A stretch of 19,483 nt of DNA from Saksenaea vasiformis B4078 (lineage: Eukaryota; Mucoromycota; Mucoromycetes; Mucorales; Saksenaeaceae), in contig JNDT01001496.1 of NCBI GenBank assembly GCA_000697055.1, positions 1-19,483 of the forward strand, given 5' to 3'. Within the stretch, counting starts at the first letter, position 1. The number at the start of each line of letters is the position of its first letter. The notes beneath the pieces are model-generated. The model had not been told where the DNA came from. It ran no database searches and was given only the letters and a program-made list of their open reading frames with translations. Position numbers and translations under genes: made by a program. Positions 1-10,029 of the stretch are shown piece by piece.

Positions 1-133
1 AAGCAGAGACGCCTCAACAACGGGGCATGAAGGTAAGTTTCAGTTATGAGCTACTATATGACTATTGACTTACTTTACAGCTACCATCTGTGCTTCCAGT
101 ATTTATTTATTCATTTAACTTGATCTGAATAAA
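1..133 (+). other. Possible 3' end of an upstream plus-strand gene, with one intron and a poly(A) signal
   Basis: A good intron signature lies at 33-80: donor GTAAGT, acceptor TTTACAG, 48 nt, the same size class as the proven introns in this window. Joining 1-32 to 81 onward gives a short reading frame that stops at 116-118 in one phase or 126-128 in another. In the third phase it stops at 28-30, before the intron. A canonical AATAAA follows at 128-133. Together this looks like the last exons and 3' UTR of a gene lying mostly outside the window. Too little protein is visible to name a product. The pattern could also be chance in AT-rich flank sequence of the neighbouring transposon. Confidence 0.3.
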
Positions 134-231
134 ATATCTTCTACTTCATCACAATTCGATGCATTTTTCTGCTATATTTTGGCATAAGCTGATACATCTC
201 GACATATCGAAGTACAATTCGACGCTTTCCA

Positions 232-2241
232 TCATAATTCAGCACAACTGTTCTGGAATATTTTGACACAATTTGTTGTATATTTAGACACATTTACGCA
301 CAACCTGTGTCGGATTGTGATAGAAGGTATCAGATTGCGTTGGTCTTTTTCCCGTAGTGATATATCAAGTATAATTATAACGCACGCCCACTGTAGTTTT
401 TCTTTTGCTTTGTCGTGGATCGGATTTACAGCATCTAAATTACCAAGCGAAGTTGTTGTAGCTTCCCGTTGTGTTATCCGCGTCTGAAATATACATAAGT
501 CAAAAATATTCTTGATGTAGAGCTGAAATAACGTGCCATCCAACGACTTTTCATCTAAAAACCATCTCTCTGCGATTAAGGATAGCGGCACTGTATTTTT
601 GTATGGTAATTGATGGCGACATGGCAAAAGAAAGTGATTTTTGATGGAACAGGAGCAGTTTTGAACTAGGTGAGATTCTGCTGTCCCATGTGGAAGTTCG
701 CGCTTAATCTTATCGATGGCATATTGAGACACCTTTCCAAATAATGGACGAAGAAATTCTTCATGATCTTTGCTCATGTATGGATCGCGGCCAAGCTTTT
801 CTTGCTCTTTTTGTAATTCTATCATGTCACTCTAAGATTTGACCAGATTATGTAAATAAATACCGCCGTTGGATAAGCAATATGTACTATCAATCTAATC
901 TATAAAATATCTGGTGACGAATACAAAGGTCAATCTTGTCAAGAGCAGTATTCAAGCTCCCTGAAGATTTTAGAGCGTCTTTGATGACAGCGTACGCTCC
1001 TTCCACACGTTGTGTCGTAATTGCACCGAAATGTTTCACAGTTTGGATGTATGCACCGACCCACTTGTCCTTCTTTTTGAGCATACTACATCATTAATAA
1101 GCAGTGGCACTTAATGATTGTCCCGATAACGATGGTAATCTTACGATTCAAGATAATCAACGATTTTGCCGGCCTTCCGACTGAAATGTGCAATTTCTAT
1201 TTATTCACATTTGGCGTCGTTGAATGACTTCTCATCAGATGAATATATAATCTTAGTTACTGCATCCAACAACGCTTCCCGCTTCTTTTTATCATCAAAT
1301 CCCTTCCAGCAATTCTTTTTGAAGTTGCCTTTGATGTGCATGGTACACAGCAACTGCTTGGTTGTAGGCAATACTTTGTTGATCGCACCAAGCTCTGCTG
1401 CCGAACTATCAACCGTAATAACTCCAGGGGTGATCGACACAGGTTTATACACAATCTGATTCAACTGGTTCAAGACCCATTCATGGATCCAAGCACCAGC
1501 AATTGCGAACGACTTCAAACTTTTGACTCCAACGTTTCCAATGCCAACGACATTTACATAGGGCATCTTATAAACGTTGGTCTTGTAAGTAGCGTCAACG
1601 ATTAGTACTTCTGGAAAACGGCGGGCTTTTGCTATGCTGATGGGGTGACAGAAGAAAAGCCCCTGAAGTCGCTGCTGGGAGTTATATAGATAGCGAACTT
1701 CATATTCACGCTTGCTTAAGAAGTCAGCAAGTTGAGCCATTTTTCCAGACTGGCTATCTTCGCATGAAAACAGCCGAGTCCTCATATTATTGATGTCCTT
1801 CGGGAGAATGGTCAACTGCCCAGAAGGATCACGAAGTAGTTCAGTAATGAGCTTAGGTTTCGCATGAGTTCTGATCATTTCTTCAGCAACATCATTACTA
1901 TCGTGATACAATTTTCGATGCTGGTGGAACATGATAGGCGTCGTTGCAAGTTCATGGTTGTGCTCATCGATGACGCTAGCTACTACCCTGCTATTGTCTT
2001 GACGCACTACTTTAATTATGAAGGGACATTGAACACGAAGCGTGTCACGCTTAAGTTTTCGAGTCTTAGCAGTAAGATCCCAATTGTTATGGAAAGAGCC
2101 TTCACATTCACATTGCAACCAAAGACGTGAAGCATCGCTAGTACGAGTCGTTACAGCATATCCATTTTGTCGTGCAAGCTCTTGAGCTGCTGCTTTAAGA
2201 GCGTCGCAAGAACTAAATACGTTGTTGAGGAGTTGAGACAT
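232..2241 (-). pseudogene. Mutator-like (MULE) transposase, interrupted by stop codons
   Basis: The protein would catalyse cut-and-paste transposition. The likely start is the ATG at 2241-2239; an upstream in-frame ATG at 2367 would add a translated (CA)n tract. In order: a FAR1/WRKY-GCM1-like zinc region (QCECEGS ... RVQCPF ... DEHNHEL); the DDE core with first Asp in VDATYKTN, second Asp in ITVDSSAAE and the Glu in TTQRVEGAY; then a SWIM finger (CSCSIKNHFLLPCRH) within 232-825. A TAA at 1203-1201 interrupts an otherwise continuous core. An apparently authentic 59-nt intron (1144 down to 1086, GTAAGA...GATGTAG) rejoins VDYLES to MLKKKDKW in frame. A TGA at 892-890 separates the core from the SWIM part, and no splice choice I tried bridges it. 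No terminal inverted repeats were found. All three catalytic residues survive, so the decay looks recent, but the copy is probably non-autonomous. Confidence 0.8.
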
Positions 2242-2304
2242 GCTGATATCGAATTTCAAGTAATTAAAGTTAAAAAGACAGCTACAGGAACGAACACACA
2301 TACG

Positions 2305-2324
2305 CACACACACACACACACACA
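2305..2324. repeat. (CA)10 microsatellite
   Basis: Ten uninterrupted CA units lie between the MULE transposase start and the raptor promoter, directly abutting the E-box palindrome. A looser CA-rich stretch extends upstream to about 2294. Length variation here would change spacing in the shared intergenic region. Confidence 0.95.
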
Positions 2325-2340
2325 CGTGATATATCACGTG
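2323..2340. promoter_or_regulatory. 18-bp perfect palindrome with two CACGTG E-boxes
   Basis: CACGTGATATATCACGTG is a perfect inverted repeat. Each end is a CACGTG E-box, the core site of bHLH regulators such as Pho4, Cbf1 and the TFEB/SREBP families (established knowledge of those families). The six-base ATATAT centre places the two sites 12 bp apart start to start. It sits 209 bp before the raptor ATG and 82 bp before the MULE transposase ATG, so it could serve either gene. Function is inferred. Confidence 0.5.
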
Positions 2341-2436
2341 AATTTGTGGTGTCCAAGAGGACTGCACTCTGTGTGTCCGAAGTGAATCCTTTTTCTTGTT
2401 TCCTACAATTAACTTTTGGGACCAATACCTGTATTT

Positions 2437-2444
2437 TATAAAAG
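2437..2444 (+). promoter_or_regulatory. TATA box of the raptor gene
   Basis: TATAAAAG matches the TATA consensus, about 105 nt upstream of the raptor start codon. Initiation about 30 nt downstream would give a leader of roughly 80 nt containing the uORF at 2487-2546. The transcription start itself cannot be seen. Confidence 0.45.
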
Positions 2445-2486
2445 GCTGCCTAGAAGCATTGCTGTATTTTTTGTTTTAAGTGAGTC

Positions 2487-2546
2487 ATGCAGGGAAGCAT
2501 TCGTGGCATTTACAGCATAGTCTTAGTCGTAGGGTGCAGCTTTTAA
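2487..2546 (+). promoter_or_regulatory. Upstream ORF (19 codons) in the raptor leader
   Basis: An ATG at 2487 opens a 19-residue frame with a hydrophobic C-terminal half (IYSIVLVVGCSF). It ends with TAA at 2544-2546, only two bases before the raptor ATG at 2549. It lies in a different phase from raptor. If the leader starts near 2467 as the TATA box suggests, scanning ribosomes meet this uORF first. A GTGAGT...TTTACAG pair at 2480-2515 could in principle splice its ATG away, but 36 nt is shorter than any supported intron here. Confidence 0.45.
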
Positions 2547-2548
2547 CC

Positions 2549-5500
2549 ATGCCCACGGCCACTCAACACAGCATCTCCGACGTAAATGAAGACGCGAGAA
2601 GTACGAGTAGTACACTTGTTAATGGAGAAACCAATACGCGCAATGAAACAGATGGAGTGTCTAGTCAGCATAATGATGATAGACGCTCGTCTACCCAAGC
2701 AGCAACATCGCCTGTGCGACTAGGTTTTGACCAAGATATCTATGAAGAAGATATCATACGTTTCTTATATTATTCTGAAAAACGCCATGATACAAATGCC
2801 AAGCCGAATCCGGTGGTACAAAGCGCGCTGCTAGACTGGGTACAGTTTCCACGACTCGAATTGGAACAGAAGTAAAGCTTACGCCATTGAATAGCGCTTA
2901 CGGGAAAGGATAAAGACTGTGTCAGGCAAATATTTGCGGGTAGTTCATTGTGATAGAGGTTCTGATAATGAACACAGGTTTGCTGGTTGTGTGTCTTAAT
3001 ATCGGCACGGATCCACCGGATGTTGTCAAGACTAACCCATGCGCCAAGCTTGAATGTTGGATTGATCCTTTCCTCCTGATACCACAAAAATCGCTCGAAG
3101 CCATCGGTAAACATTTGCATACACAGTATGAAAATATCAACGGACGTACTCGATTTAAACTATCCCTTGATCCATCCGTGGAGGAGACGAAAAAAGTGTG
3201 TTGTCAGATGCGCCGAAACGCAAAAGAGGAGCGGATACTGTTTCATTACAACGGTCACGGTGTGCCAAAACCCACTGCGAGCGGCGAGATTTGGGTATTC
3301 AACCGAAACTACACACAGTACATACCTGTATCATTGTACGATCTTCAGTCTTGGCTTGGATCACCCGTAATTTATGTGTGGGATTGCTCGTCTGCTGGTA
3401 ATATTATCAACGCATTCAATCGATTTGCGGAGAAACGAGATAACGACGCCGCTCTGATGGCTCAGCAACATCAGAGCGCACTTCCCTCATCTTCATGGCG
3501 CGACTGCATCCAGTTAGCAGCATGTGGTCCAACAGAGACGCTGCCGATGAATCCCGATTTGCCCGCCGATGTCTTTACAGCATGTCTCACGACGCCAATC
3601 GAGATGTCCTTGCGATGGGTTGTTATGCGCAATCCATTATTAACTTCAAATATCACAATGGACATGGTGCTTCAGCTGCCCGGGAGAGCGACGGAAAGAC
3701 GCACACCGTTGGGAGAACTGAACTGGATATTCACTGCTGTCACAGATACGATTGCTTGGTGTGTGTTGCAGGATCAACCCGAACTTTTCAAGCGTCTCTT
3801 TAGACAGGATCTGACAGTGGCATCGATGTTCAGAAACTTCCTTTTGGCTGAGCGTATCATGCGGTCGTACCAGTGCACACCGATGTCTACTCCGAAATTA
3901 CCAAAAACTCACGACCATCCTATGTGGCAAGCGTGGGATTTAGCGGTGGATATGTGTCTTTTCCAATTACCAGCGTTGTTGGCTGCAGAGGCAGGTGGCC
4001 CTGCATACCAGTATCAATCAAGTACCTTTTTCGCTGAACAACTAACTGCTTTTGAGGTGTGGTTATCAGAGGGCGCAGTAAACCCAAAGATCCCAGAACA
4101 ACTCCCTATTGTGTTGCAGGTGTTGCTGAGTCAGGTCCATCGTCTACGTGCACTTATCCTGTTGAGTCGATTTTTGGATCTCGGACCATGGGCAGTCAAT
4201 GCTGCTCTATCTGTCGGTATATTCCCCTATGTGCTCAAATTGCTTCAGAGCCCGGCAGCAGAGCTCAAACCTGTGTTGGTGTTCATTTGGGCCCGTATTC
4301 TCGCTGTTGATCGTTCTTGTCAAAATGACCTGCTAAAGGATCACGGTTACGCGTATTTCATCAATATACTCACTCCCAATAATGCCATGCTTAGTATACC
4401 GCATGTATCCGAACATCGCGCGATGAGCGCATTTATTTTGTCCGTGTTCTGTACCAATTTCAGGATGGGTCAACAGGCATGTCTACGAGGCAACGTGATT
4501 TCAGCTTGCTTGGCACATGTGAAGGATCCTGATCCATTGCTACGCCAATGGGTATGCTTGTGTTTAGCCCAGGTTTGGATGAACAACAGTGAAGCAAAGG
4601 CAGCAGCGATCGCGGAAAATGGCCATGAATTGCTTTGTGCCATGCTTGTTGATAACGTACCCGAGGTGCGCGCCTCGGCCATGTATGCTTTGGGTACCTT
4701 TTTGGGAGATGCGAACATGACAGAACAGATCGTCAACATCGAACACAACATCGCGATCTCAGCCTTAGTTGTTATGTCCGACGGATCGCCCATTGTACGA
4801 AAAGAATTTGTGATTGCTTTGTCACACATTGTGAAACTGGCGGGACCATCCAGATTCTTGCAGGCAGCTAGCCAGACCATTGAGGAAGATCAGTCGCAAC
4901 GTCCCAACTTTACGGATGAACGGGGACGAACGAATCGAAACCGCCTTGCTGACTGGCGAATGGCAGTAGACGGCCACTTTGGATCCACTAGTTATGACTC
5001 CGTGTATGCCGTGATATGGAAAGCATTGCTTAACCTGTCGGTGGATCCGCATCCGAACGTGGCCAAAGCAGCTGCAACCGTGGTGGATCATATCAACACA
5101 ATGCTCTTAGGCACTCCTTCCATAGGAGAACTTGCCACCACGATGATCCGTGAAACGATGCAGCACACGACAAATGATCATGCGGCAACGTTGGATCGTT
5201 CCCAATCGTTCAACACTCACGAAGATCGCACCGCGGCAGGCTCGCCGGTCCGACGCCCTGCCATGCTAACTCGATCTGTCTCCTTCGCATCAACACTCCG
5301 TACAATTTATAACTTTAGCAATGTAAGCTCAACATCTATGCACGATTCCCATCATCCTGCTTCACGTGCGCATACCGAGAACACCCGGATGGCAAGTCCA
5401 GCCAATGTAGCACAGCGCAACGGGTTACGCGGCAATTCGCCCGTGGATGTACCGAGAAATGCAGTACCACAGACAAATGATTTGGACCATGCACTACCTC

Positions 5501-7023
5501 TAACTTCCGAATTCTACGACTGGAGTTGTGAATATTTTACAGAACCACAAATGAGGGTAAGCTATTGGGAGAAAAGAAAAAGGAGAGAGCTGATAGTAGC
5601 CCATCTATCGTGTAGGCAGCGGAAGCAGATGAACCTGGCAGTGTGGTTTATACCCAGAGAAAATGGCGGCGTGCCCGCAATGAAAAGATTTTGGTGGAAG
5701 CAAATGTGAACAGGGGCAATACGAGTAAGCACAGCTATTCTTTGTTTGGGCATTGGTACAAATAGTTCATCTTTTTTTTTTTTCGCAGATAGTCGGTGGG
5801 ATAACCAGGTCGCATCTCTCTACAACGAAACGGAAGCAACACGGCTTCTGTTCCATCCTTACGAATCACATCTTGTTGCAGCGGATGCGTACAATTGTTT
5901 AGTGTAAGCTGGCGACCTTGTTTTGCTATGTATATTAACGTCTCAACTAGTGTCTGGGACTGGAAAGCCAGCACACCACTCAGCGTGATTGACAATCATA
6001 ACCCTGCTCATAGCCGAATTACTGATATGAAATTTATCAATGAAGATGACGTAGCTCTGCTTCTCACAGCATCAGGTAACCTATTCTTATGGGAAAGGAG
6101 GCAGTCGTAACTTATCGTTACCATTTAGATGACGGTGCGATAAGGCTGTACAAAAATTACGATGGAAGTGACCAGGAAGACGCGGTTCTAGTCAGCGCAT
6201 GGCGTGCTCTTAAGGAAATGGAGAACAGCAATGCGAAACGAAGCGGTCTTGTCTGCGATTGGCATCAAGGCCGAGGCACTCTTTTTACAGGTGGTGACGC
6301 CCGCGTTATCAAGGTGTGGGATGCACATCAAGAACTGTGTGTCATGGTACGTCGTTATTCTCAAATCCATACATCGTTGATAACGTTGCTCGTAGGATAT
6401 TGCTACGCAATTTACATCCTGTGTCACTAGCCTTGTAAGCGATCAAATGGGAGGCAACATCGTGATTGCTGGTTTCGGTGATGGGTTGATTGGTATCTAT
6501 GATCGGCGATTGAGGCCCAATGCAGCGTAAGTGAGCGTCGTGGCTATATTCTCTTTACTCAGTGACGGTTTTAGTCTGGTGCAGCGGTTAGAAGAACACG
6601 ACACATGGATCACGGGCATTCATCTCCAGCGCGATGGCAACAGAGAACTGATAGCAGGTAGCTATGGAGGCAGGATTAAGGTCTGGGATATTCGTGAGTC
6701 CAGCCCCGTGCGTACGATTGGAGCACACACGCACACCAACATGACAGCGGTGGCGTTCCATGATCAAAGTCAAACGATTGCCAGGTAAAAATATCCTTGT
6801 TATCGCGTAAATAGTTGCTGATTTCTGTTTGTTTGTTCATAGTGCGGGCGATGATCAGGTAATCAAGGTCTGGGATATGAACGGTACGAGACTTTCAACC
6901 ATTCGACCTTCTGCTGGATTCCTGGGTCAACGAAATGCCTCTACACGTGCTCTTGCATTTCATCCAAATGTTATGGTTTTGGCAGCCAGTGGTGATGATG
7001 GTTATATTACGTTACGCTCTTGA
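2549..7023 (+). CDS. Raptor, TORC1 scaffold and substrate-binding subunit (KOG1/Mip1/RPTOR orthologue)
   Basis: Raptor binds TOR kinase and presents substrates, coupling nutrient state to growth at vacuolar/lysosomal membranes. Exons: 2549-2839, 2895-2925, 2978-5556, 5616-5724, 5789-5903, 5951-6075, 6129-6346, 6396-6526, 6575-6784, 6843-7023. These total 3990 nt, 1329 aa, close to human raptor and fission-yeast Mip1. The ATG at 2549 is the first in frame; earlier in-frame sequence back to 2480 has only GTG. The Raptor N-terminal caspase-like domain (about residues 80-350) contains DPPDVVKTNP, HYNGHGVP (His about 201) and VWDCSSAG (Cys about 244). The middle (about 450-760) is HEAT/armadillo-like, e.g. 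DNVPEVRASAMYALGTFLGD. A polar linker follows, then a C-terminal WD40 propeller with IKVWD repeats ending GDDGYITLRS. Intron 2 (2926-2977) needs a GC donor and exon 2 is only 31 nt, coding RLRERIKTVS, as expected before the conserved VCLNIG. No lesion was seen. It converges with the SmB gene. Confidence 0.96.
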
Positions 7024-7362
7024 TAGAAAGCACATTCACAAATAATATATTATGTAATTGATTCTTGAAACTAAGCATGGACATTCCACTTTTAGATGTG
7101 TCGCTTTGGCCATATTACAGTTGTCCTGACCATGTTCAAACGTTTTTCTCTCAGATAGCAAGGCGAAGCCCATATTTTATGTCATAAAACGTACAAGTGC
7201 TCTATCCCTATTTATTGCCTTTGATCCTAGGTACTGTCTGTCAACTTCGCTGCAAGCGCAGAAAGTGTTTGCGTGTGCATTTGAAATCGCGTAGTTTTAT
7301 TTGAGCTTGCAAATCGATCGAATGGTAGAAAGAAGACAAAAGCGGATACTATAAATGATGCT
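7024..7362. other. Convergent 3' intergenic region between raptor and SmB
   Basis: These 339 bases separate two converging stop codons and should hold both 3' UTRs. On the plus side an AT-rich stretch (AATAATATATTATG near 7039) may guide raptor polyadenylation, with no exact AATAAA. On the minus side an AATAAA is present at 7301-7296. No reading frame resembling a gene was seen. Confidence 0.6.
7296..7301 (-). terminator. Poly(A) signal AATAAA of the SmB gene
   Basis: An exact AATAAA on the minus strand lies 62 nt beyond the SmB stop codon (7365-7363), the expected place for a fungal 3' UTR of ordinary length. Confidence 0.6.
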
Positions 7363-8399
7363 TTATTGCTGTGGTCCGGGTGGCGGGGGTGGTCTGTTGT
7401 ACATTCCTGGTGGCGGAGGGGGAGCACCACGGCCAGCGCCTTGCGGGAATCCCTGTGGAGGCTGTTTACTGGTGTTAGTACACATCCCAATACTCTTACT
7501 TGAAAAAAAAAGAACTTACCATGCCAGGTCGGAAACCTGGTGGTGGCATGCCAGGAGCACCTGCTGGTGGTCTAAAGCCCATGGGAGGGGCACCTGGAGC
7601 ACCTGGAGGAAGTGGTCTAAAGTTCTGAGGTGCACCGGGAGGTGGGCGGAATCCGGGAGGTGGCTACATCCCGTGTTAGCTACAACGAAAAGCATAGGAA
7701 AAAATCAATAACTTACTCCTTGGCCAGGCATAGGAGGACGGCCATATGGAACAGGCGAGACCTGAATACCGGGTCTAGGCTGCATCATCTATGATCATTC
7801 CTCAATTATCAGCATGATCCCTTTTTTTTTCTTTTTCCTTCTATCCAATTACCTGAGGAGCAGGTCCACCTACACCACGTACGGGACCAGCAAGACCAGT
7901 CATTGGGGCACCAGGGGGTGGCACGGCGGGCATACCACGGCCAGCGGGCTTAAGGAAAACAAAAGTGAATAAAAAGTGATCAAAACCGGTAGCAATAGTT
8001 ACTTACTCTTCCAAGACCAGGACCCGCTAACAGCGACATTCCTCGAGACCGTGCGTCTTCAGACGATGGAGGTGGTGGACCATCAACGCTCATACTAACG
8101 ATTGTCTCGCCTCTCAGGATAATCAAACCCAATGTTCGCTTTTGCTCGAGTTCGTTCTGATTCTCAGTCTTCTTGCCCTTGGGCTTGATCTTACGGAATT
8201 CTTCGCAATCAGCCAAAACCAGATTCATATGCTTATCAAATGCGAGCATCTGACCCGTAAGGATACGTGAATCCGACAACGTGACGCGAAGTCGGTAGTT
8301 GATGATATTCGTCATTTTCGAATTTTTCGACTAAGGAAAAGATCGTTGGTGTCATTGGTACCTGTCTCGATAGTTACAGAATTAATAAGAACTTACCAT
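7363..8399 (-). CDS. Small nuclear ribonucleoprotein SmB/B' (spliceosomal Sm core protein)
   Basis: SmB is one of seven Sm proteins forming the ring on U1, U2, U4 and U5 snRNAs. Minus-strand exons: 8399-8397, 8330-8007, 7948-7853, 7788-7717, 7663-7520, 7461-7363. These total 738 nt, 245 aa, near human SmB. All five introns (66, 58, 64, 53, 58 nt) start GTAAGT or GTAATT and fall in phase 0. The Sm fold occupies about residues 7-90: Sm1 has INYRLRVTL and the hallmark [16 protein letters not shown]; Sm2 is [14 protein letters not shown]. The C-terminal tail is proline/glycine/methionine rich with [19 protein letters not shown] and PPPPPGM segments, the type known to bind WW and GYF domains, plus GR-type arginines. 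The first coding exon is only the ATG, spliced to SKNSKM, matching the short leader before the fold in homologues. An alternative start is Met7 at 8315-8313. Confidence 0.95.
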
Positions 8400-9658
8400 G
8401 GTTGCAAGTTTAACTTTGATTCCAACACGGAATCTCCAAGGTACAAGGGAACGTTTTGGATGGTGGAGAAGGGGTTGCACACGTCAAAGAAGACTTCAAT
8501 TTGCCGCGCTGCACCAGAGTAACAAAGCGGGCCCCATTTGAGCGTGGCTTATCTTAACACGTCACTAACAAAGGAACCGATTTACGTGCACACCACTCGC
8601 GCACCACACATCTCCGAAGCCGACTGAATGCTGTATCTAATCTACAAGCTACGATTCACATACCTATATGACAGCAGTAGAAACAGATAAGGGTGATGGG
8701 TTGTGGAACAGCTTTTTCTTCGACCATCTATTGGTAACTACTAGATTTTTCCCATGACTTTGCGTCTATTCGAAGATATTTGACGTTACTTCCAGATAAA
8801 CTCTGCGCTTTGCAGCACCTTCTTTTTTTTTTTTTTACGTTTACCCGATGCTGTGATTTTCGTACCATACTCTTCCATGTTACTTTTGAGCCATTGATAG
8901 CTTCCCATTATCTAAGGCAGAGACATAATTTCATTGTCTCGTGCAAAGGGACGTAGGTTACACGACCGGCCAGGTACCTTGATCTCACCCTAATCTTACC
9001 GAGACTGTGGCAAGCGTCGGGTGGAGATATTTGTTATGATCCTGTTACGAGGCTGCATGATACGCTTATGCTGCTAACGTCAAGGAATGCCTTGCAGAAA
9101 ACATCTCTTAGGGACCATATATTACATATGCTTTTTTCTTATTGCTTTCATTACTTTGACATCCATGAATTTTGCCGATAATTTTGTCGTCATCTGAGGA
9201 GAAACTGTACCGCGCTGGTCAAACTCCTTCAGAGTTTCCTATATGTGATTTTACTGACAAGTGAACTGTTCGCAGAGTTCTGGTCGAGCACGCGATGACA
9301 AACAGCTTCACTTCAGCCACTAAGTTCAGCACATGCGTTAAGCAGCACCTTAAGTGTAGCAAACAGATATTTGTCGCGGCACACAAGGCATTGAAGAGGC
9401 TGATAGTGAAAAGCTCTGTGCGACAGCCCTTGCCGGATGCCCTTATAGCTTGAGAAATGGCTCAGGTCCTTTTTGATTGGACCCAGAATGAAGAATATAT
9501 CATAATCACCTGTCAAACCCTAAGTGCCTTCCATTATCAAGCAAAGGAGAAAAGCTCCCGATACCCGAGTACGACATCAAGAGAATGGAACCGTTATTGA
9601 CGCCGATGTCAATACTAAATGCATCCAAAAGGCCATAAATGATGAGAATGCATCAAAC
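8400..9658. other. SmB upstream region and unassigned sequence
   Basis: The first 100-200 bases should contain the SmB promoter and leader; no clear TATA box was seen. The rest holds no convincing gene. A 14-T run lies at 8823-8836. A 67-codon minus-strand frame at 9313-9516 resembles nothing I recognise. Sequence just before 9659 (from about 9540) may be the decayed N-terminal part of the MULE relic that follows, but alignment by eye is not convincing. Confidence 0.5.
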
Positions 9659-10029
9659 AATACATTGACGGTCTAAGATAGCAACAGCCTGGAACACCAA
9701 AGGGCAAAATCGGACAATATAGAATCGCATTAGGCTGCTCTAATTTTAGTCAGACTTATGGAAGAAAATGGCTACAACGTTTTGTATGAACATGATGCCT
9801 CAGGCCACTTGCATCCCCTGCTCTTTACGATGTAAATGATGATTGAGAGGGCTTGTCATTTCTCGTGAGGTGTGCTGGTTGATGCGACGTATAATACAAG
9901 TAATAGAAAATGCATCTGATTTCGGCTCAAGTTGTCAGCCACGTTGGTGGATCCATCTTAAATCCCTTTCCTGTTGCATTTGCGTGGGCTGATAATGAAA
10001 AAGAAGACATGTATATCTGGTACTTGTGA
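9659..10029 (+). pseudogene. Degenerate MULE transposase core (second copy, opposite strand)
   Basis: Translation with stops ignored gives the order typical of a MULE DDE domain: LVRLMEENGYNVLYEHDASGHLH (from about 9746), then GVLVDATYNTSN around the first catalytic Asp (about 9869-9904), then FPVAFAWADNEKEDMYIWYL (9967-10026), the family's conserved FPVAFAF...EKEE...W block. In-frame stops occur at 9674, 9833, 9866 and 9917, and a frameshift lies between 9917 and 9964. The zinc-binding N-terminus, second Asp, Glu and SWIM finger were not found. The wording of its motifs differs from the MULE at 232-2241, so it is a separate, older lineage rather than a recent duplicate. A GTGAGT at 10026-10031 could be a fossil intron donor. 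Confidence 0.75.

Noticed and set aside
1173..1202. Possible tiny intron that would remove the TAA in the MULE core
   Set aside because: GTGAAT...TTTCAG is about 29-30 nt, too short to splice by the standard seen here; a nonsense mutation is simpler.
2480..2548. In-frame upstream extension of raptor exon 1
   Set aside because: The frame is open but starts only at a GTG; the first in-frame ATG is 2549, and the stretch overlaps the likely leader and uORF.
2840..2875. Continuation of raptor exon 1 past LLDW to a stop at 2875
   Set aside because: These codons do not match raptor and the GTAAAG near 2871 gives the wrong phase with every acceptor tried; the GTACAG at 2840 fits both phase and homology.
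2950..2977. Apparent start of the long raptor reading frame
   Set aside because: This is intron 2 sequence read through from a GTG. Homology places RLRERIKTVS from 2895-2925 directly before the GLLVVCLNIG segment.
8766..8908. Minus-strand frame with a lysine-rich run
   Set aside because: The run of lysines is just the 14-base homopolymer; the more protein-like text after it is out of phase, and no family was recognised.
9313..9516. 67-codon minus-strand frame
   Set aside because: No domain, no neighbouring exon and no resemblance to the transposases around it.
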